From Sclerodactyla briareus (taxonomy: Eukaryota; Echinodermata; Holothuroidea; Dendrochirotida; Sclerodactylidae), in NCBI GenBank assembly GCA_026419785.1, contig JAODTK010002699.1, forward strand, positions 132,646 to 196,645: 64,000 nucleotides of DNA, read 5' to 3'. The notes below the pieces were generated by a model that had not been told where the DNA came from, searched no databases, and worked only from the letters and a program-made list of their open reading frames with translations. Position numbers and translations under genes: made by a program. Within the stretch, counting starts at the first letter, position 1. The number at the start of each line of letters is the position of its first letter. Shown piece after piece: positions 1 to 12,315 of the stretch.

Positions 1-3000
1 AAATGTTCCCGAATGTGCCTCAGATTGCACTGGAGAGCACTTTAGATCCTACAATTTTCCAGGTGCCACGAAGCATGTACGCCGCACGGCAATAGGGATT
101 GTCTATCGGCATTCATTCACAACACAAATTTATCAGCCCCTCTGTTGAAAAAACCTGTATCTGCGCCGGGGGTGGGAGTCAATTATATCCTGGGCATATG
201 CTGTTCAACCAAATCAGTGGACAGTGGAGGCGCGGGTACTGGTGGGGGCAGCCTGTGTAGATCACTCTCCTGCGTGCCAACGGACCGTCGCTGGACCGTC
301 ATCTTGCATCCTTTTTTGTTTTTTGCTTTAAGGAGTTCTGAATGTACCTGTAGTAATTAAGGTTTCGGCCTCCCTCATTGGCGTACATGTATATCTCTCC
401 GTGCCTTGGAGAAGTTTCTCTGCGCTGCACAGGAGCAAAATGATGAAAATCTTACTAAAACTATCTATATTCCCCCAGACCTCATTCTTCAATATGTAAA
501 GGAATTCTAGGGTTACATTTTAGATGGAAGTAAAAAATTGATCCAAAAAACTTTCCTGACTCCACTTAATCTATTCACCATATCATTGCAAAATACGGCC
601 AAATGTGCATTTTGAGATTGATACACCCCGAAGTGAAACCCGGAGTCCTGGACAATGCTCCAAAAGTTAGCCACAACAATGCAATACACTAACGTATGGT
701 TTGTCCTGAAATGATTCGGTTTATAAGAAGAGAAAAGCTGGAGTGGTTGTTAACTAATATATACTAATTATCAACACTCAACCAAAAATGATAGATAATC
801 AGGGATTTATCCTATAATACTATGTGGAATTTCCGGTAAGAGAGCCGGTCTCGAAGGTGCTGACAGATTCCAAGGCCACAAATAGTGTATTTGAGCAGAT
901 GCTGTGGAAATTGTCCACTAACAGACAAAACAGTACAGTTGCATAAAACTCCTTTTTTGTTGCAGGTAATCCAGTATTGAACTTGTATATTTGTATCGCC
1001 ATGATGTCCAAAAAGTTCTGCCAAGTGACAGTGTGCCAGTTGCCAGTGTTTATCGCATTAGGGTTGCGCGGTACTGATGATTTGCGGAACCGGTAGTACC
1101 GATGCCTGGGCACCGGTATCGGTGCTGGTACCAGTATTCACGAGTCTAGAAAAACATCAGGGATCTTATTGTTACTTGGTTATACTGTACAAATCAAGCT
1201 GTGTATCACGCAGTTCAATATAACTCAAGCTCCCTTGAAACCCCGCTCCTGCCTCTTCTGGCTTATAAAAAATATTCTGGCTGAAATCACTTTTTCAGTG
1301 TTCAAAGTTTCTTCATTTTACGTGTTCACAGAGCAGTGGAGTAAAATAGACTCTGTTTTACGCTACAGGCTAACAGCCCGACGCGACTACACTCTTATAT
1401 ACGCAATGCGATACCACGTGCTGCAGGTCGTATTAAAAAAGCTTCATTTGCGGGAACTGGTATAACTTCAATTTTTTGCTCAATTTAGAGGCATATTTGT
1501 CAATACAAACCCCCATATTATGGAAAGAATATAAAGACGAACCCAAAAATATAAACAAATGGTACCGGATGCAATATGTTGAGCCATATTCCCTAATGAA
1601 ATATGCAAAATTAAAGTCATGTGACATTTCACCAAATTACAAGTTTGATTCAATTTTTCTAATTATGAATATCTGTTTACACTGATAGCCATCGAAATCA
1701 TTCTGAAATAGTGTTTCCATGTATTATTTGGACAAAATTTGGTAATGACATGCCCGCTGCAATGCACGGCTTACCCTACACTAACAGTAAAGCAATGTAC
1801 ATAGGCTAGGCCTAATCAGGTCTAGTATAATGCTCCGTTCCATGTACCGCGGACCACGGTGTACACGACTTCAGACCGTTCCATTGCAAAAGTAGTGATT
1901 CACCAGTGGTGAAGTGGGAAAAATTTAATAGCAACTCGACTTCACGAATAGAAATATTGCATGTACAAATGAATGATTCAGGTCGATATTCTCGAAAATG
2001 ATTCGGAAAAAAACAATCACTGCAGTAGTGCGAACCAAATCCATAAATAGCGAAAGTTCGGACCCAAAAGGCTGTTCGTCTCCCGAACATCGGCAATCCG
2101 TGTTTTTCGCGCAACCAACACCCAGTGCAATAACGTTTATCAGTAAACTTCGATTTTCGAAATTGCCGTAAATGCTCGTATTCCAATATCACCCTTCGAT
2201 TCTGGTTGATATTGATTGAATATTCTAGACTAATGGAAAAGACTAGTATTTCAATAGTTGTACAATACGGAGTGTTTTTATTTTCGCTCATGTAGGCCGC
2301 AATCTTGTATTCCAATGTTCACGAAGTGTTTTACTGGGAACGCAATTACGATGGGGAAAGTCGTGATCACGGTATTCGCGAGGGGTAAATGGAAACAGCA
2401 TTAGTAGCCTTGGTGTTTGCAACGGTTCTTCAAAACCCCTTGAGCCCACCTCATCCACAGTTGACTGAATCACTGCTATGCGAGAAGAGATGTGGGCCTA
2501 CGCCTCTGTTCCACAATCTCCCAGTAGGCAGACAGCGCTTCTTCGTCGACAGTCGCCCGGATGCCATTGGATGTATGTTGATGTATGTTTTGCCAGAAAA
2601 TTCCCATGTGTGGGTGATAGAAAACACAGTTGTTTAGTTTGACTAAAATTTCGGAAAATATTACTGCAATTCAAATTGATATAGCGATCTCCTCAGGGAT
2701 GATGAGGGGAATTCACGGCAAGTTTTTTGTACCTTATCAATTTTCCCAGGGTTAATGTAAGAGGAATTTTATTTTCAGTTGATGAATCTTCTGTAATGAA
2801 AAAACAACCACGTAACTAACGTTGGTTAGTGGTCCTATGATACTTAAAATTAAGTATAAAGTATTAAGTATTTAGATAGTAGAAAATTATGTCTATGAAA
2901 AGACATTTGGTAATGGGTAATGGAATGCTGAAACCACGATGTGTGCGGCCGATAAAGTTGACACTTACTACAAGCACCAGTGATTTTAGCCAGTACGGTA

Positions 3001-3650
3001 ATTTTAGCCAGTACCGGTCAGAGTACATGTTGCATAAGGACGTCGTCTGCGATACCGGTGCCGGAGTAGGCCACTCGGACGAGACTACACAAGATTTGAC
3101 CGGACCACCGAAAAGGACAATCTGATTTTTGAAAGCCACTGATATATTTCTTCTTCCTCATGGTGATCCTCTGTACACTATTTTGTCACAGTATATAGTA
3201 ACTTGGCAGTTACATTATAACCGAATGAGTGTTATATAAATTCATAATAACCACGATATCTGTGTGATTTTTTAATTCTTCACTCGTACTCGGATTCCGA
3301 TCACTGTCCATGCTTCTGATTAACATGTGATTCGCCTGAATGTACATATTTCATTGATGGATACCTCTAAAGCCTTTATTCGATCGCCTACCAGGTCATA
3401 GCCTATTTGATTACCTGTACATGGAAGGTGTTTCTTGGAATGAGCGAGGAAGTTCTAAGCACTGTTCATATACAAGTTGAACCAAAACATGCCAGTCCCC
3501 CCAAATCACGTCCGTAAATTAACACAGTGATTGACTCAAGTGCCGACGACAAGTGCAGCCACCAAGTCTTGTCACTCGCATAGGAAAGGCGCAGCTCACA
3601 TTTCTCAGTCGTCTCCCGCTTACTCCGCCTGTCCAAGCTCCCAGCTAAAA
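1..3650. other. Unassigned AT-rich DNA
   Basis: No gene or repeat end is recognised here apart from a cluster of short GGTACC/ACCGGT-type motifs near 1060-1140 and 2990-3065 and the open frame listed separately at 1812-2315. The region has scattered stops in all frames. It could hold intron or intergenic DNA of a host gene, but I see no convincing exon chain. Confidence 0.4.
1812..2315 (-). other. Unrecognised 167-codon open frame
   Basis: This is one of the longest open frames in AT-rich surroundings. It opens at a TTG rather than an ATG, so it is better read as an open stretch than a gene. The frame just upstream on the same strand (2288-2473) overlaps it in another phase, as a frameshifted or spliced gene would. 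The middle contains several Cys residues and aromatic-rich stretches (RRTAFWVRTFAIYG), but I recognise no family, domain or splice-site pair. It could be a decayed transposase or an exon, or chance. No function is assigned. Confidence 0.15.
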
Positions 3651-3664
3651 TAGCATATATAGCC

Positions 3665-3925
3665 GACTGTTCCCAGAGCGGTGAGGTGACAGGACGGTAC
3701 GTTTTCTGCCTGTAATGCCTGGTTCAAACCCTGGTTTCGTCACAGCACGCACCTTCCACCCGCTCCTTTCTCGTGTAGGAAAGTGGCTGCGTGAGTGAAG
3801 CTACACTCCTCGTCTGGTCGATGGGGAACGTTAATGGCGATCCCGGGAGCATGAATTTTCAACCCCCTGCCTCGAAAAGGTACGGGCAGATTCGCTCGCC
3901 TGTGTCCTTCCACACCCAAACTGGG
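3665..3925 (+). repeat. Probable tRNA-related SINE fragment
   Basis: GGTTCAAACCC at 3721-3731 resembles a Pol III B box (GGTTCGANTCC). About 35-45 bases upstream is a degenerate A-box-like GGTGAGGTGACAGG. The body that follows, with GGGAACGTTAATGGCGATCCCGGG at about 3822-3845, resembles the conserved central domain of invertebrate SINEs with a GACGTTAA-type core; this is from memory of family style, not a search. It runs into a G24 tract. The alternative is a degenerate tRNA pseudogene plus unrelated sequence. Confidence 0.4.
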
Positions 3926-3946
3926 GGGGGGGGGGGGGGGGGGGGG
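3923..3946. repeat. Poly-G tract, G24
   Basis: Twenty-four consecutive G follow the SINE-like piece. Runs this long are rare and error-prone to sequence, so the exact length is uncertain. Confidence 0.9.
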
Positions 3947-3999
3947 AACCTCTACAATTTCCGACTAAGGATAAGGATTCCTAGTCGCTGGCTCACGAC

Positions 4000-5225
4000 T
4001 GAGTATGTTCTGTTTCCCTACAACCATCTCATGTAGTTAGTGTCACGTACCTGAATACACAGTTGCGAGTGCGCCTGGATTTCCTTAACTCCTTAGTCAG
4101 CAAGCAACCTTCGGGTGTAAGCATAGGCTATCACGAGGCGTAATGAGTAAGTAAAAACCTACTGTTCCTCAGTATACCGTTGCTTCTTTCAAAGATTTTT
4201 AGACATGCAGTATTAATTTCTGAATGTCTTTTTCAACTAGTTACACCAAATATACATTACAGTGAATAGCAGTGAAGCCTGTAGCTGCAAACTCAGTGCA
4301 GTGCACTGCAAGTGATTGACCCACCTGCCCATCAGTATCGCCGTGACCTCTGTGTCCCATTTTTAGACCATTCATGAGTTAACATTGTCCAGCTTCTCGC
4401 CTGAATTCCAATCCTTACTCCCCGGCTGTTCGACTTTTGCTCAGCTCGTCTAGGCTCCTTTCGTCAGGGCCAGTAATTTTCCGGCATTTGTTTTCGCTTG
4501 GCTTCCATTTTCGGCTGGACCGCACACTCTACACTGATGGCAGGTACGTAATCAGGAGTATTTGTTTGTTATTTATGTATCTCCATTATTATAAAAGCCG
4601 GAATGGATTTCGACAGATTAAGGTCACAAAAAAATTCACAACCCCCCCCCACCGTGAAAGGTATGTCATTTGGACATTTTCTAATCGAACCAAGACATAG
4701 GTTGCCTCACTAATTCTGATGACCATGAATCATGTTGAGAAAAATAAAGATCCGTGATCAGCTCATAAAAATCCTAACGCGGAGCAAGATCCGAATGAAA
4801 CTTTCTCTGCTAGGTGGAGAGAATCAGAGTAACCGCGTGTGATTCCGTATGTGGGCCATAATCCTGTCAGTATCGCAAGTTTGGAGGTTGTTAACCCATA
4901 ACCTATCATCGATTACAATGTTACTCTTTTTTTAATGGAAGGATGATTCCAGTGATAATTAGTTGCATAATTGGGTGTGCCTCATAAATCAAATCTCACG
5001 CGGGGGCTTGGCACCTCTGGTAGAAGTGAATTAATTTCGGGCGCCAAATTCATTTCTGACACTTCAGAGACACTTTTGTCCATGAAAACCGCATTGAATT
5101 GTGGCGAAAACTTGGGTTGTATGTATTCATTTTTGATGATGAACCAGAGCATACGGGAAAAATTGACATCCGTGGAGTTCATTTCGAATAGGAAGACAAA
5201 TGCTGAATGGAGTCTTCAAAATGCG
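4000..5225. other. Unassigned DNA
   Basis: Nothing is recognised. The short open frames here overlap on both strands and show no domain, and there are no terminal repeats. Confidence 0.4.
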
Positions 5226-5229
5226 AATT

Positions 5230-5835
5230 ACCCTTACAAAAAAACCTGTGGCAATTTGTTCCAAAAACACACAATTTCCCAGGTAAAACCTGTGACATGC
5301 CACAGGGTTTGGTTATTGCCCCACAGTGCCACAGTTTGCCCCTTCCCAACCGGAAAAACATGGTACCGCCAGAGACACAGGTTTTCGGGACAGACTGTGG
5401 CCTAAAGGGCCCAAGGCAAACACGGGCATTGCACACAATACATGGGGACAAACCTGTGGAAATCTGTGGGAGGCTCACATTCACTGGGGAATTAATGCTC
5501 TTTATTAAAGTTATCCCAAAGACGCATTAAGTAATGAACCAAAGGTTACCAACAGGTTTCGAACAGGTGAACGCATTTCCACACGTTGCCATGTATGCCA
5601 CGTATTCTCCTAAAACACGGTTTGCCCCAGTTTCCGTAGGGTTTGATAACCGTGGTCAAGACGAGCAATGGGGGGAAACCTGTTCTGGTAAAAAAACACA
5701 GGTTGACACAGAAACTTGCTCCAAAATAACAGGTTTTCCACATATTTTGCTCTAGTATTGTCTTTGAATTTTCCCAGCTTGTCACTGTCAAACACGTGTG
5801 TTTTCTGGCACAGGTTGCCACACGTTTTTTTTTGT
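5230..5835. repeat. CACAGGT/ACCTGTG-rich patch
   Basis: About ten to twelve copies of ACCTGTG, CACAGGT or near variants occur in 600 bases on both strands, for example near 5248, 5290, 5303, 5378, 5453, 5549, 5679, 5697, 5730 and 5811. Spacing is irregular and the motif is often flanked by AAAA and GCCA. The long overlapping open frames on both strands are by-products of this composition. It looks like a decayed minisatellite or mixed-orientation short repeat. Confidence 0.6.
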
Positions 5836-5839
5836 AGGG

Positions 5840-6392
5840 TAGTAACATTAGATGACCTTGGTGACCTCGTCTCTACTGTATAAAATTTATCGGGACTATG
5901 GATAAACCATCTCCACTGAGTGTCGTCAAAAATCCAAACAAGCTTTTGCATTTTTGAAAAAATCGCAGAAATTATTCAAAGTAGACTACTTAATTAGCTA
6001 TATATCATGCCAGATATCTAATTCACGTTAAGTGTTTGAGTAAGGTACTAGGAACAATGCATAGGTGTTATAAGTCTGGAACCTGCATCACCAATGCATC
6101 TACGATCAAGAGATATCTGTACACAAGCTTTTGAGCAAAATTTTCAAAATAGGCAACTTTATGCAAAAATGGTATGGTCTTGTGACGAAAGGGATCACAT
6201 CGAAAGCTTCTCACCGCCACCTCACAAAAGGTTCAGCATGACGGGTTTACGGTTCAGGATGAGATACTGAACCGCACATACAGACAAGACGAAACAGACG
6301 GACGGAACAACTGACGGGACACACGCAGACAAACACACAGCAAAGTGACCTATGTCTTTCCTTGAACGACAGTTCAGGCGAGACAAAAAAAT
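5840..6392 (+). mobile_element. Family D Helentron-like element, right part
   Basis: The body shares long blocks with 55.73-56.29 kb and 56.81-57.34 kb: ATAAACCATCTCCAC, then GACTACTTAATTAGC, then ATCAAGAGATATC, then a run of GACGGACRR-type short repeats. The right end is a hairpin (CCTTGAAC, 4-base loop, GTTCAGG) followed by CGAGACAAAAAA at about 6358-6390. The left terminus is not identified, and no coding capacity is seen. Confidence 0.5.
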
Positions 6393-6429
6393 GCATATGT
6401 AATCATATGGGGAACACACCTACCAAAGT

Positions 6430-6960
6430 ATGAGCTTCATTCATTCAGATGGAGGGAGTTTATCATTTTTCAAGCCAAAATCGGCCCCAATATATCAATT
6501 TTTCAGAAATGTTATATTCTCGACCAACATTCAAAACGGACCTGAACCAACAAGAATAGGGTTCCTGTACTCTCATAAGAAAGCTACACAACAAAATTTC
6601 AATCTGATCAAACCAAACCATCTGGACTTATCGTGTTTACAAGGTATTCGATGTTGACCTCTGGTGACCTCGATGACATACGACGTGACTCTGAAAAAAC
6701 AATAGGGTTTATGTACTATTCATGGGAAACACAAATACCAGTAGGAGCTTCTCCAGACAGGTGAGTTGAGAGTTATCGTGTTTACAAGCAAAAAATTGGC
6801 TGAAATATTGACTGTAACAAAAAACTGTCATTTTTCACCAACATTCACCCCCGACCTGAACCAAAAGAATAGGGTTCCTGTACTCCCCATAAGAAAGCGA
6901 TACACCAAAGTTCAACTTGATCCAACTAAATGTTCTGGACTACTGTATTCATCCCGCTAA
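6430..6960 (+). repeat. Family C internal units
   Basis: Two units match the family C core found at 35.4-36.5 kb. Landmarks are AATAGGGTTCCTGTACTC, AAGAAAGCTACAC, GACCTCTGGTGACCTC and TATGAGCTTCATTCAT. No terminal hairpin is attached, so this is an internal fragment. Confidence 0.5.
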
Positions 6961-8157
6961 GCCCCCAGGGCAGCTTGCAAAGTTTCAGGAGGGGCGATTA
7001 CAAGCGTATAACTTTTCAATGTTTTTTTCGTTTTGGGTGTATTTTTGCAGACTGACATGGTACGTAAACACACATTAAAATATCGCCACAGGTTGAGTAA
7101 ACGATGTCTTGATATGTACAAAAGCAGTGGTATCCGCCCCCGTCCCTAACCCGCCCTTTCCGATAAATAAACCTCACAAAAATGATTGTTCATTCAGCCA
7201 TAACATAACTAGTTTATATGCTATTCAAGTGCGCTATACATATAACAACTCAAATTACGAATGGGCCTATGGTAATACACGGACACATACTACATGCCAC
7301 CACCTAACCATGCCTCGATTTGGCATGGAAACCGAAGCAAGGACAGGCCGGAATGTGATTGGGAAAGTGCTAAAATCATTACTAAAACTAATTAATGTTG
7401 TATCCAGTGAAATTGTTGAATCACTCCATTCATTCATGGAGTTGAGTTCCATAGGTCTAAAGGCGCTCCCATATACACGCGGTGTGCCACAACGGATCGT
7501 TATGTGGAGCCTATGTGCTAGCGCGCCGGGATTCGGGTTTAATACCATGTTTGTGTATGGTGTATGGCTAGGCTGTATGCACTCGCAATGAATCGACCAA
7601 TAGTGCTGTTAAAACGTCTTCATAGCATAGCGGCGATATACCGTATTGTTGTCGAATTGCAATGAAGTCGTTTCTCATCATGACCTCATACGAAAAAGGC
7701 TGTCTCATGTTCACCAGTGCTACCGAACAGCAATGCCCATTAAACTTTGAAAGAAAAGCTCATTGCATAACTATGCACCTGTAGAACACGGACAGGTCTT
7801 TTGGCTAGTTTGACCTTGTAAATGAAATCAGGGATTCTAATGATAGCACCAACAGACAAAACATATGGTCCATAACTCATACCGTTCATGCGTAACCTTG
7901 CTAACGTACTGAAAATGAAATACATGTATTGAAATAGGTTGATTACCTACTGGACTTTAATGATGGTACTGTAATTTAATTCCAATGCTGATTCAGAGAT
8001 ATCCTAGCTGGATAATTCAGGCAGGAATATCATAATTTTTAGCTAAGGTCACATATACTGACTGACATGTACAACTGCTCAAATTCCTTACTTGGGCAAG
8101 GGATTGCAGTCGGTACTAAAGACACCTTTGTGTATGCAAACAGATCACATCATATTA
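6960..8157. other. Unassigned DNA with a 160-codon open frame
   Basis: An open frame at 7109-7591 (+) runs 160 codons without a recognised domain. The opposite strand is also open across 7267-7548, which weakens the coding case. No repeat ends are seen. Confidence 0.3.
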
Positions 8158-9503
8158 AACAAGGTGATCGCCCCCAGTGTCTTGCCTGGTTTAGTCTTGT
8201 GTTAAGATGATTATTAATTTTATTCTTCACTTGTTGAGTGAACGTTACATTATCTGGCTGCAATAAAAACTATGCACTTTGATTGACAACCACACTCTGT
8301 GAGTATAATCGTCTTGTCCAATTGTCTGGAGGTGCGTGCTCTATCAGTTCCGTGATTGGCTCCTTCCAATATTGGAAGCAACTTGTCTTATAAGAGGCCC
8401 GCTGGGGGCCCTGACAATCTGGACAAGACGTTGTTACGGTTGTTAAACACTGTAGTTACTGCGGGCGCACCTCAGAAATGTGGAAAAGGCTCACACAGAA
8501 AGGAAAGCGCATATTGGGCATGGTTGTCAACAACACAAGACTATGCCTGGTTGCGCGATCAGTGTTTTATTCTATTAGTCACCATGCAAACAATTATAAA
8601 GCATTCCATGTGTTGCTTTGAAATTTTTGTATTAGCATTTCACAGAAACAGCCTACAAATCAGTGACTAATTTCAAATTTCTAAGGACTGATTCTTGACA
8701 ATGTCTACTAAGGAGTATAAGTTTTGTGGAAATATGACTAAATTATGCAAATTAGACACAATAGTCAACTTCCATTGACCCATTTTCTCACTTCAAATAT
8801 CTCAAGATGGTGGACCACACTTAATACAGTTCATGGGAATCCAACAAACTTGAACATTCGAATGAATGGGGCAATTTATACTCACTGCATCACCCCCAGT
8901 GACTTGAGTCAATGTTAAAATTTTGGGGGACTAATGTAGCCATACCCATCAAGCTTCATGAAAATCAAACAAAATTTGAAATTGGGAATGAACCATGCAA
9001 AATAGACACCCTGAATGACCTCCAGTGTCTTCCAGTCTAAGTGGAAAATGTTGGAGAGTAAAGGTCAGCATATCTACCAGTTTCATGAAAATCCAGCAAA
9101 CTTTAAAATTATGTATAAATTATGCAAATAAGACAACTTAATTAGCATATTTTATGCTGAAAATCTAATCAGTTCATCCACCTTATATCCTGCATCCATG
9201 TGCCAAACCAAGTCACCATAGCACCTATGGTTTATCCGTAATCTTGCTAACGAGCCTAACAATAAATTACATAAAATAGGCTAATTACCTTACTTAATTA
9301 GTGAGCTTTTGTGCCCAAATCGTATCAGATCCTGTTCACCAAACTCCGATACTACATACAAAATTTCATCAAAATCGGTCTCACCTTTTCGAAGGAATCT
9401 TGCTAACGAGGAAGTGGGACACACATACACACACACATACATACACACACACAACAAAGTAATCACTAAGTCTCTTCCTGAACTTGATCAGACGAGACAA
9501 TAA
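8158..9503 (+). mobile_element. Family B Helentron-like element, interrupted
   Basis: The left end at 8160-8190 has the family stem-loop (GGTGATCGCC here, GGCGATCGCC in other copies), then CCAGT and GTCTTGCCTG. A 352-bp MITE interrupts it at 8192-8543, after which the body resumes with TGCCTGGTTGCGCGATCAGT. The middle is AT-rich with repeated AATTATGCAAATTAG and GACCTCCAGTG blocks. Towards the right end is a CA/TA microsatellite (9421-9452), then a hairpin with GTCTC and GAGAC arms at 9470-9498 and an A-rich tail. There is no coding capacity. This layout matches non-autonomous Helentron/Helitron2 elements. Confidence 0.65.
8192..8543. mobile_element. Foldback MITE with 12-bp TIRs and 9-bp TSD
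   Basis: The ends are perfect inverted repeats: TAGTCTTGTGTT at 8192-8203 and AACACAAGACTA at 8532-8543. A second inverted pair lies inside (CGTCTTGTCC near 8310 and GGACAAGACG near 8422). TGCCTGGTT flanks it on both sides (8183-8191 and 8544-8552), a clean 9-bp target duplication within family B sequence. A 9-bp duplication is typical of Mutator-like elements; the superfamily is an inference. It encodes nothing. Confidence 0.8.
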
Positions 9504-9504
9504 A

Positions 9505-10090
9505 ACTTAAATAGCTAGGCACATACTCCATAATACCAAAAAATTACTACTCACTGGTTCTGTTTGTCAATGAACCTCCTAGGAACACAAGACCATGAGC
9601 CACTGTTGCAAAAGACAAAACTCTCATCCAAGTCAAATTCTTCGGTCCGTAAAGGTTTTCCAAGTTCTCTAACCTTCGTTTTCTCTGCAGGCCGACTCAT
9701 GATTCTTGGAATCAGCCTCTGATGAACCTGAAAAATGTAACATTATTTTTATTATTTGTATTTGGCTGATGCCACAGATTGTATTCTGCATACATATTAC
9801 AACCCTACTTTTTTATATTAATTTCAACATATTTCAATATGAATTAGATATTGGGTTTTTTGTCACTCAGAGAAAGATGATAATACAATAATTATCCGTG
9901 ATTCTACCTGCACAGTGATTGATTGAGTGATTACAGTGTATCGAGTCAACTTTCAGATTTAACATGTACAGTTAGCAGCCAAACCAGGTCAAGCCAACAG
10001 ATGTCAATTCTTATGTCAAGTGAAGTAATCCTTGAGTCAAGTCAGGCATATTATTGCAGTCAAGCCAAAGCAGTTGCTGATTTATTAACC
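9505..10090. other. Unassigned DNA
   Basis: No recognisable gene or repeat boundary. The stretch 9930-10080 is rich in GTCAAG/AGTCAA short motifs. Confidence 0.4.
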
Positions 10091-10093
10091 AGG

Positions 10094-10490
10094 AAGCCAA
10101 GTGGCTTAGTGATTCCTTGAATGCCTCATGACTTTTCACTTAAAGTTTGTTAACCTCAGATGACTTTTGACCAACGGTAATAGGGATTGTGTACTCATTA
10201 TGGAGACACACACCAAGTATGAGCTACATCCACTCTGCAGGTCAGTATGGACTTCTTCATCATCCGGTGGGGTCGAGTTATCGTGAAATTGGTCAAAATA
10301 TCAATTTCAGATTTTCAGACCTTTGACCTACCCTAAAACAAAAGGGAACGTGTACTCATTATGGGAACCCATATACCAAGTATGAGCTTCATCAATCCAG
10401 TGGGGTTGAGTTATCGCTCTTCACAAGCCAGGGATCACACAAACAACAACCACAAACCAAACACACGCCTCAGTCACGAATCCAATAATA
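10094..10490 (+). mobile_element. Family C Helentron-like element, left end and body
   Basis: The left end has a stem-loop AAGCCA-AG-TGGCTT (10094-10107), then AGT and GATTCCTTGA. Two core units follow with TGTACTCATTATGG and ACCAAGTATGAGC landmarks and a CA-rich stretch. The right hairpin is lost: at about 10475-10500 only degraded CACGAATCC remains. Confidence 0.55.
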
Positions 10491-12050
10491 CTCTGTTCTA
10501 TCAAATCCGAAGAAATTTGGTGAATCTCAACCCCAGCTGGAGAATAAGAGGCAACAGAGGTTGAGGACATTAATCAAATTGACACTTGGGAGATCAAGAC
10601 ACTATACAATGTAGTCTCATGTATTGAGACCAGTAATTACATTACCTACCCCTTCAACACTTATAAATCCTTTCTTGCACTATGAAAATACTGATGAACA
10701 ACTGTTACAAAGAACGCATGTGATGCATTGCCTTGTCAACAATTGCGATTGATCAATCACCTATTACAAAGCACTCATTGACAACTAACAGGATGAGACT
10801 CTTATTGCATCCACAGCCAAGGCCATCTCCAAGGAAGCGATCAGGCCTGAGCATGGCCCCATGTTCCCCAACTCTCCCTGATGTACCATGATACCGATGA
10901 TCTGCTATCATCTGTATGAACCATGATGACTCAGCGATTGCGCTACATCGACCACCGGAATCTTGTGCATACAGGACATGGGAGCAGAGCCATCCATTAG
11001 AGCATATATACCAAGCATTTAAAGAACATGTACTCATAACGTGCAGCACAAAACAAAACAAGTGGGGTGAGCAGGTTACAGTTGCACAATCCATGCTGTT
11101 TTCAGAAGCAGACCTGTAACAGTGGTATTTACCAAGCTGGCTTCTTCAGAGAAAGTTGAACACACAATGGAAGAGCTGAGGCCTCCCAAGTTCATGACAT
11201 CGTAGGGCAGGACATTTCATGGCCCAGCGCAAGGAAAGCATGCCATTCCAGGCCCTAACCTCAAATCAGGGCCACAAGGGTTGCATGGAACAGCACAAAG
11301 CCGCCATGATTGATGAGCTCAATAAGGTTTTCTTCTCTCCCTGCATTGCACATCATATATATTCCAACAAACAGCCATGACAATAAATGAGGGTGCTGAC
11401 CTCCAAAGTCCTCTGAGTAGTTCTCCCAAGCTCTTCTACAAGCTCTACTGAATGTACTTTATGAGTGTTGCACCGTTGCGTAGTTGGCCATAAAACAGGA
11501 CAGCAGATTGATGTTCATTTTGGGTCGAGTAGATTTCACAGTTCTCACCCATCAATAGTAGTAGTTAGTCAATGTAATTGTATGATTTATACTTTCAAAT
11601 TGCTTAAATGATATCTATCAGCGTTTCTTGAATGAGCAAGCTTGCATCTGTCTACATGAGCTATGCAAAATGCAACAATTAGTAGTTTTATGTCAAGGCA
11701 TGACTATTAAAATTGATATTACTGACCAACAGAGCGTGATGGGTATCATGGATGGGCGGACAGGTTCTCTAACAGATGTCCCAGTGAGTGGCGATTGATA
11801 TTTCTGGAGTCCAACCCACCCTTCTTCATTTATATAGGAATATTGGGCCTCTCTTCATCTAGACGCAGTAGGCTAAAGCTAGATTTCCATAGATGCAGTT
11901 GCTGGATGCAACATGACACTTTAAAGCTGAATCAGCTGTAAATGGTTTGATTCATCACCCACCAAGTTTCAACTCCGGACTGAACGTAGGATGGGATCAG
12001 AAGTACGAATGAAGGACTTTATTGGGGTAACTTTAATTGGTGTAATTAAC
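10490..12050. other. Unassigned DNA
   Basis: No domain-bearing open frame and no repeat ends are recognised. Short open frames at 10753-11119 overlap on opposite strands and carry no motif. Confidence 0.4.
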
Positions 12051-12268
12051 ATTTAATCACACTATGAAACAAAAATGGAAAAATCAGCAAGCCATGGCCA
12101 TGCTTCACCACCCACCGAATTGCAACCTGATTGCAGTACAGTTCAGAAGTTTACGATTGAACGTGACAAACAGAACGGACGAACGAACAAACTAACAAAC
12201 AAACTAACGAACGGACGGAGAGACATGATGACTTGTAGAGCTGCTTAACCGCAGATAAAAAACAGGTG
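11880..12268 (+). mobile_element. Possible family E Helentron-like right end
   Basis: A GAACGGACGAACR-type short-repeat run (12175-12225) is followed by a hairpin CTGC-TTAACC-GCAG (about 12242-12255) and an ATAAAAAA tract. This is the same order as the right ends of families A-D, but with a different sequence. Left limit is unknown. Confidence 0.35.
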
Positions 12269-12315
12269 TGTACAGGTTTGATCGACAAACTTAGCCTAGC
12301 AACTACATTGCAACT

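Noticed and set aside
3690-3745. Functional tRNA gene
   Set aside because: Only a B-box-like core fits; the A box is degenerate and no acceptor stem can be paired.
7109-7591. 160-codon open frame as a gene
   Set aside because: No recognised domain, and the opposite strand is open across much of it; left as unassigned.
9421-9452. CA/TA repeat as an independent microsatellite locus
   Set aside because: It sits at the same place before the right hairpin in every B copy, so it belongs to the element.
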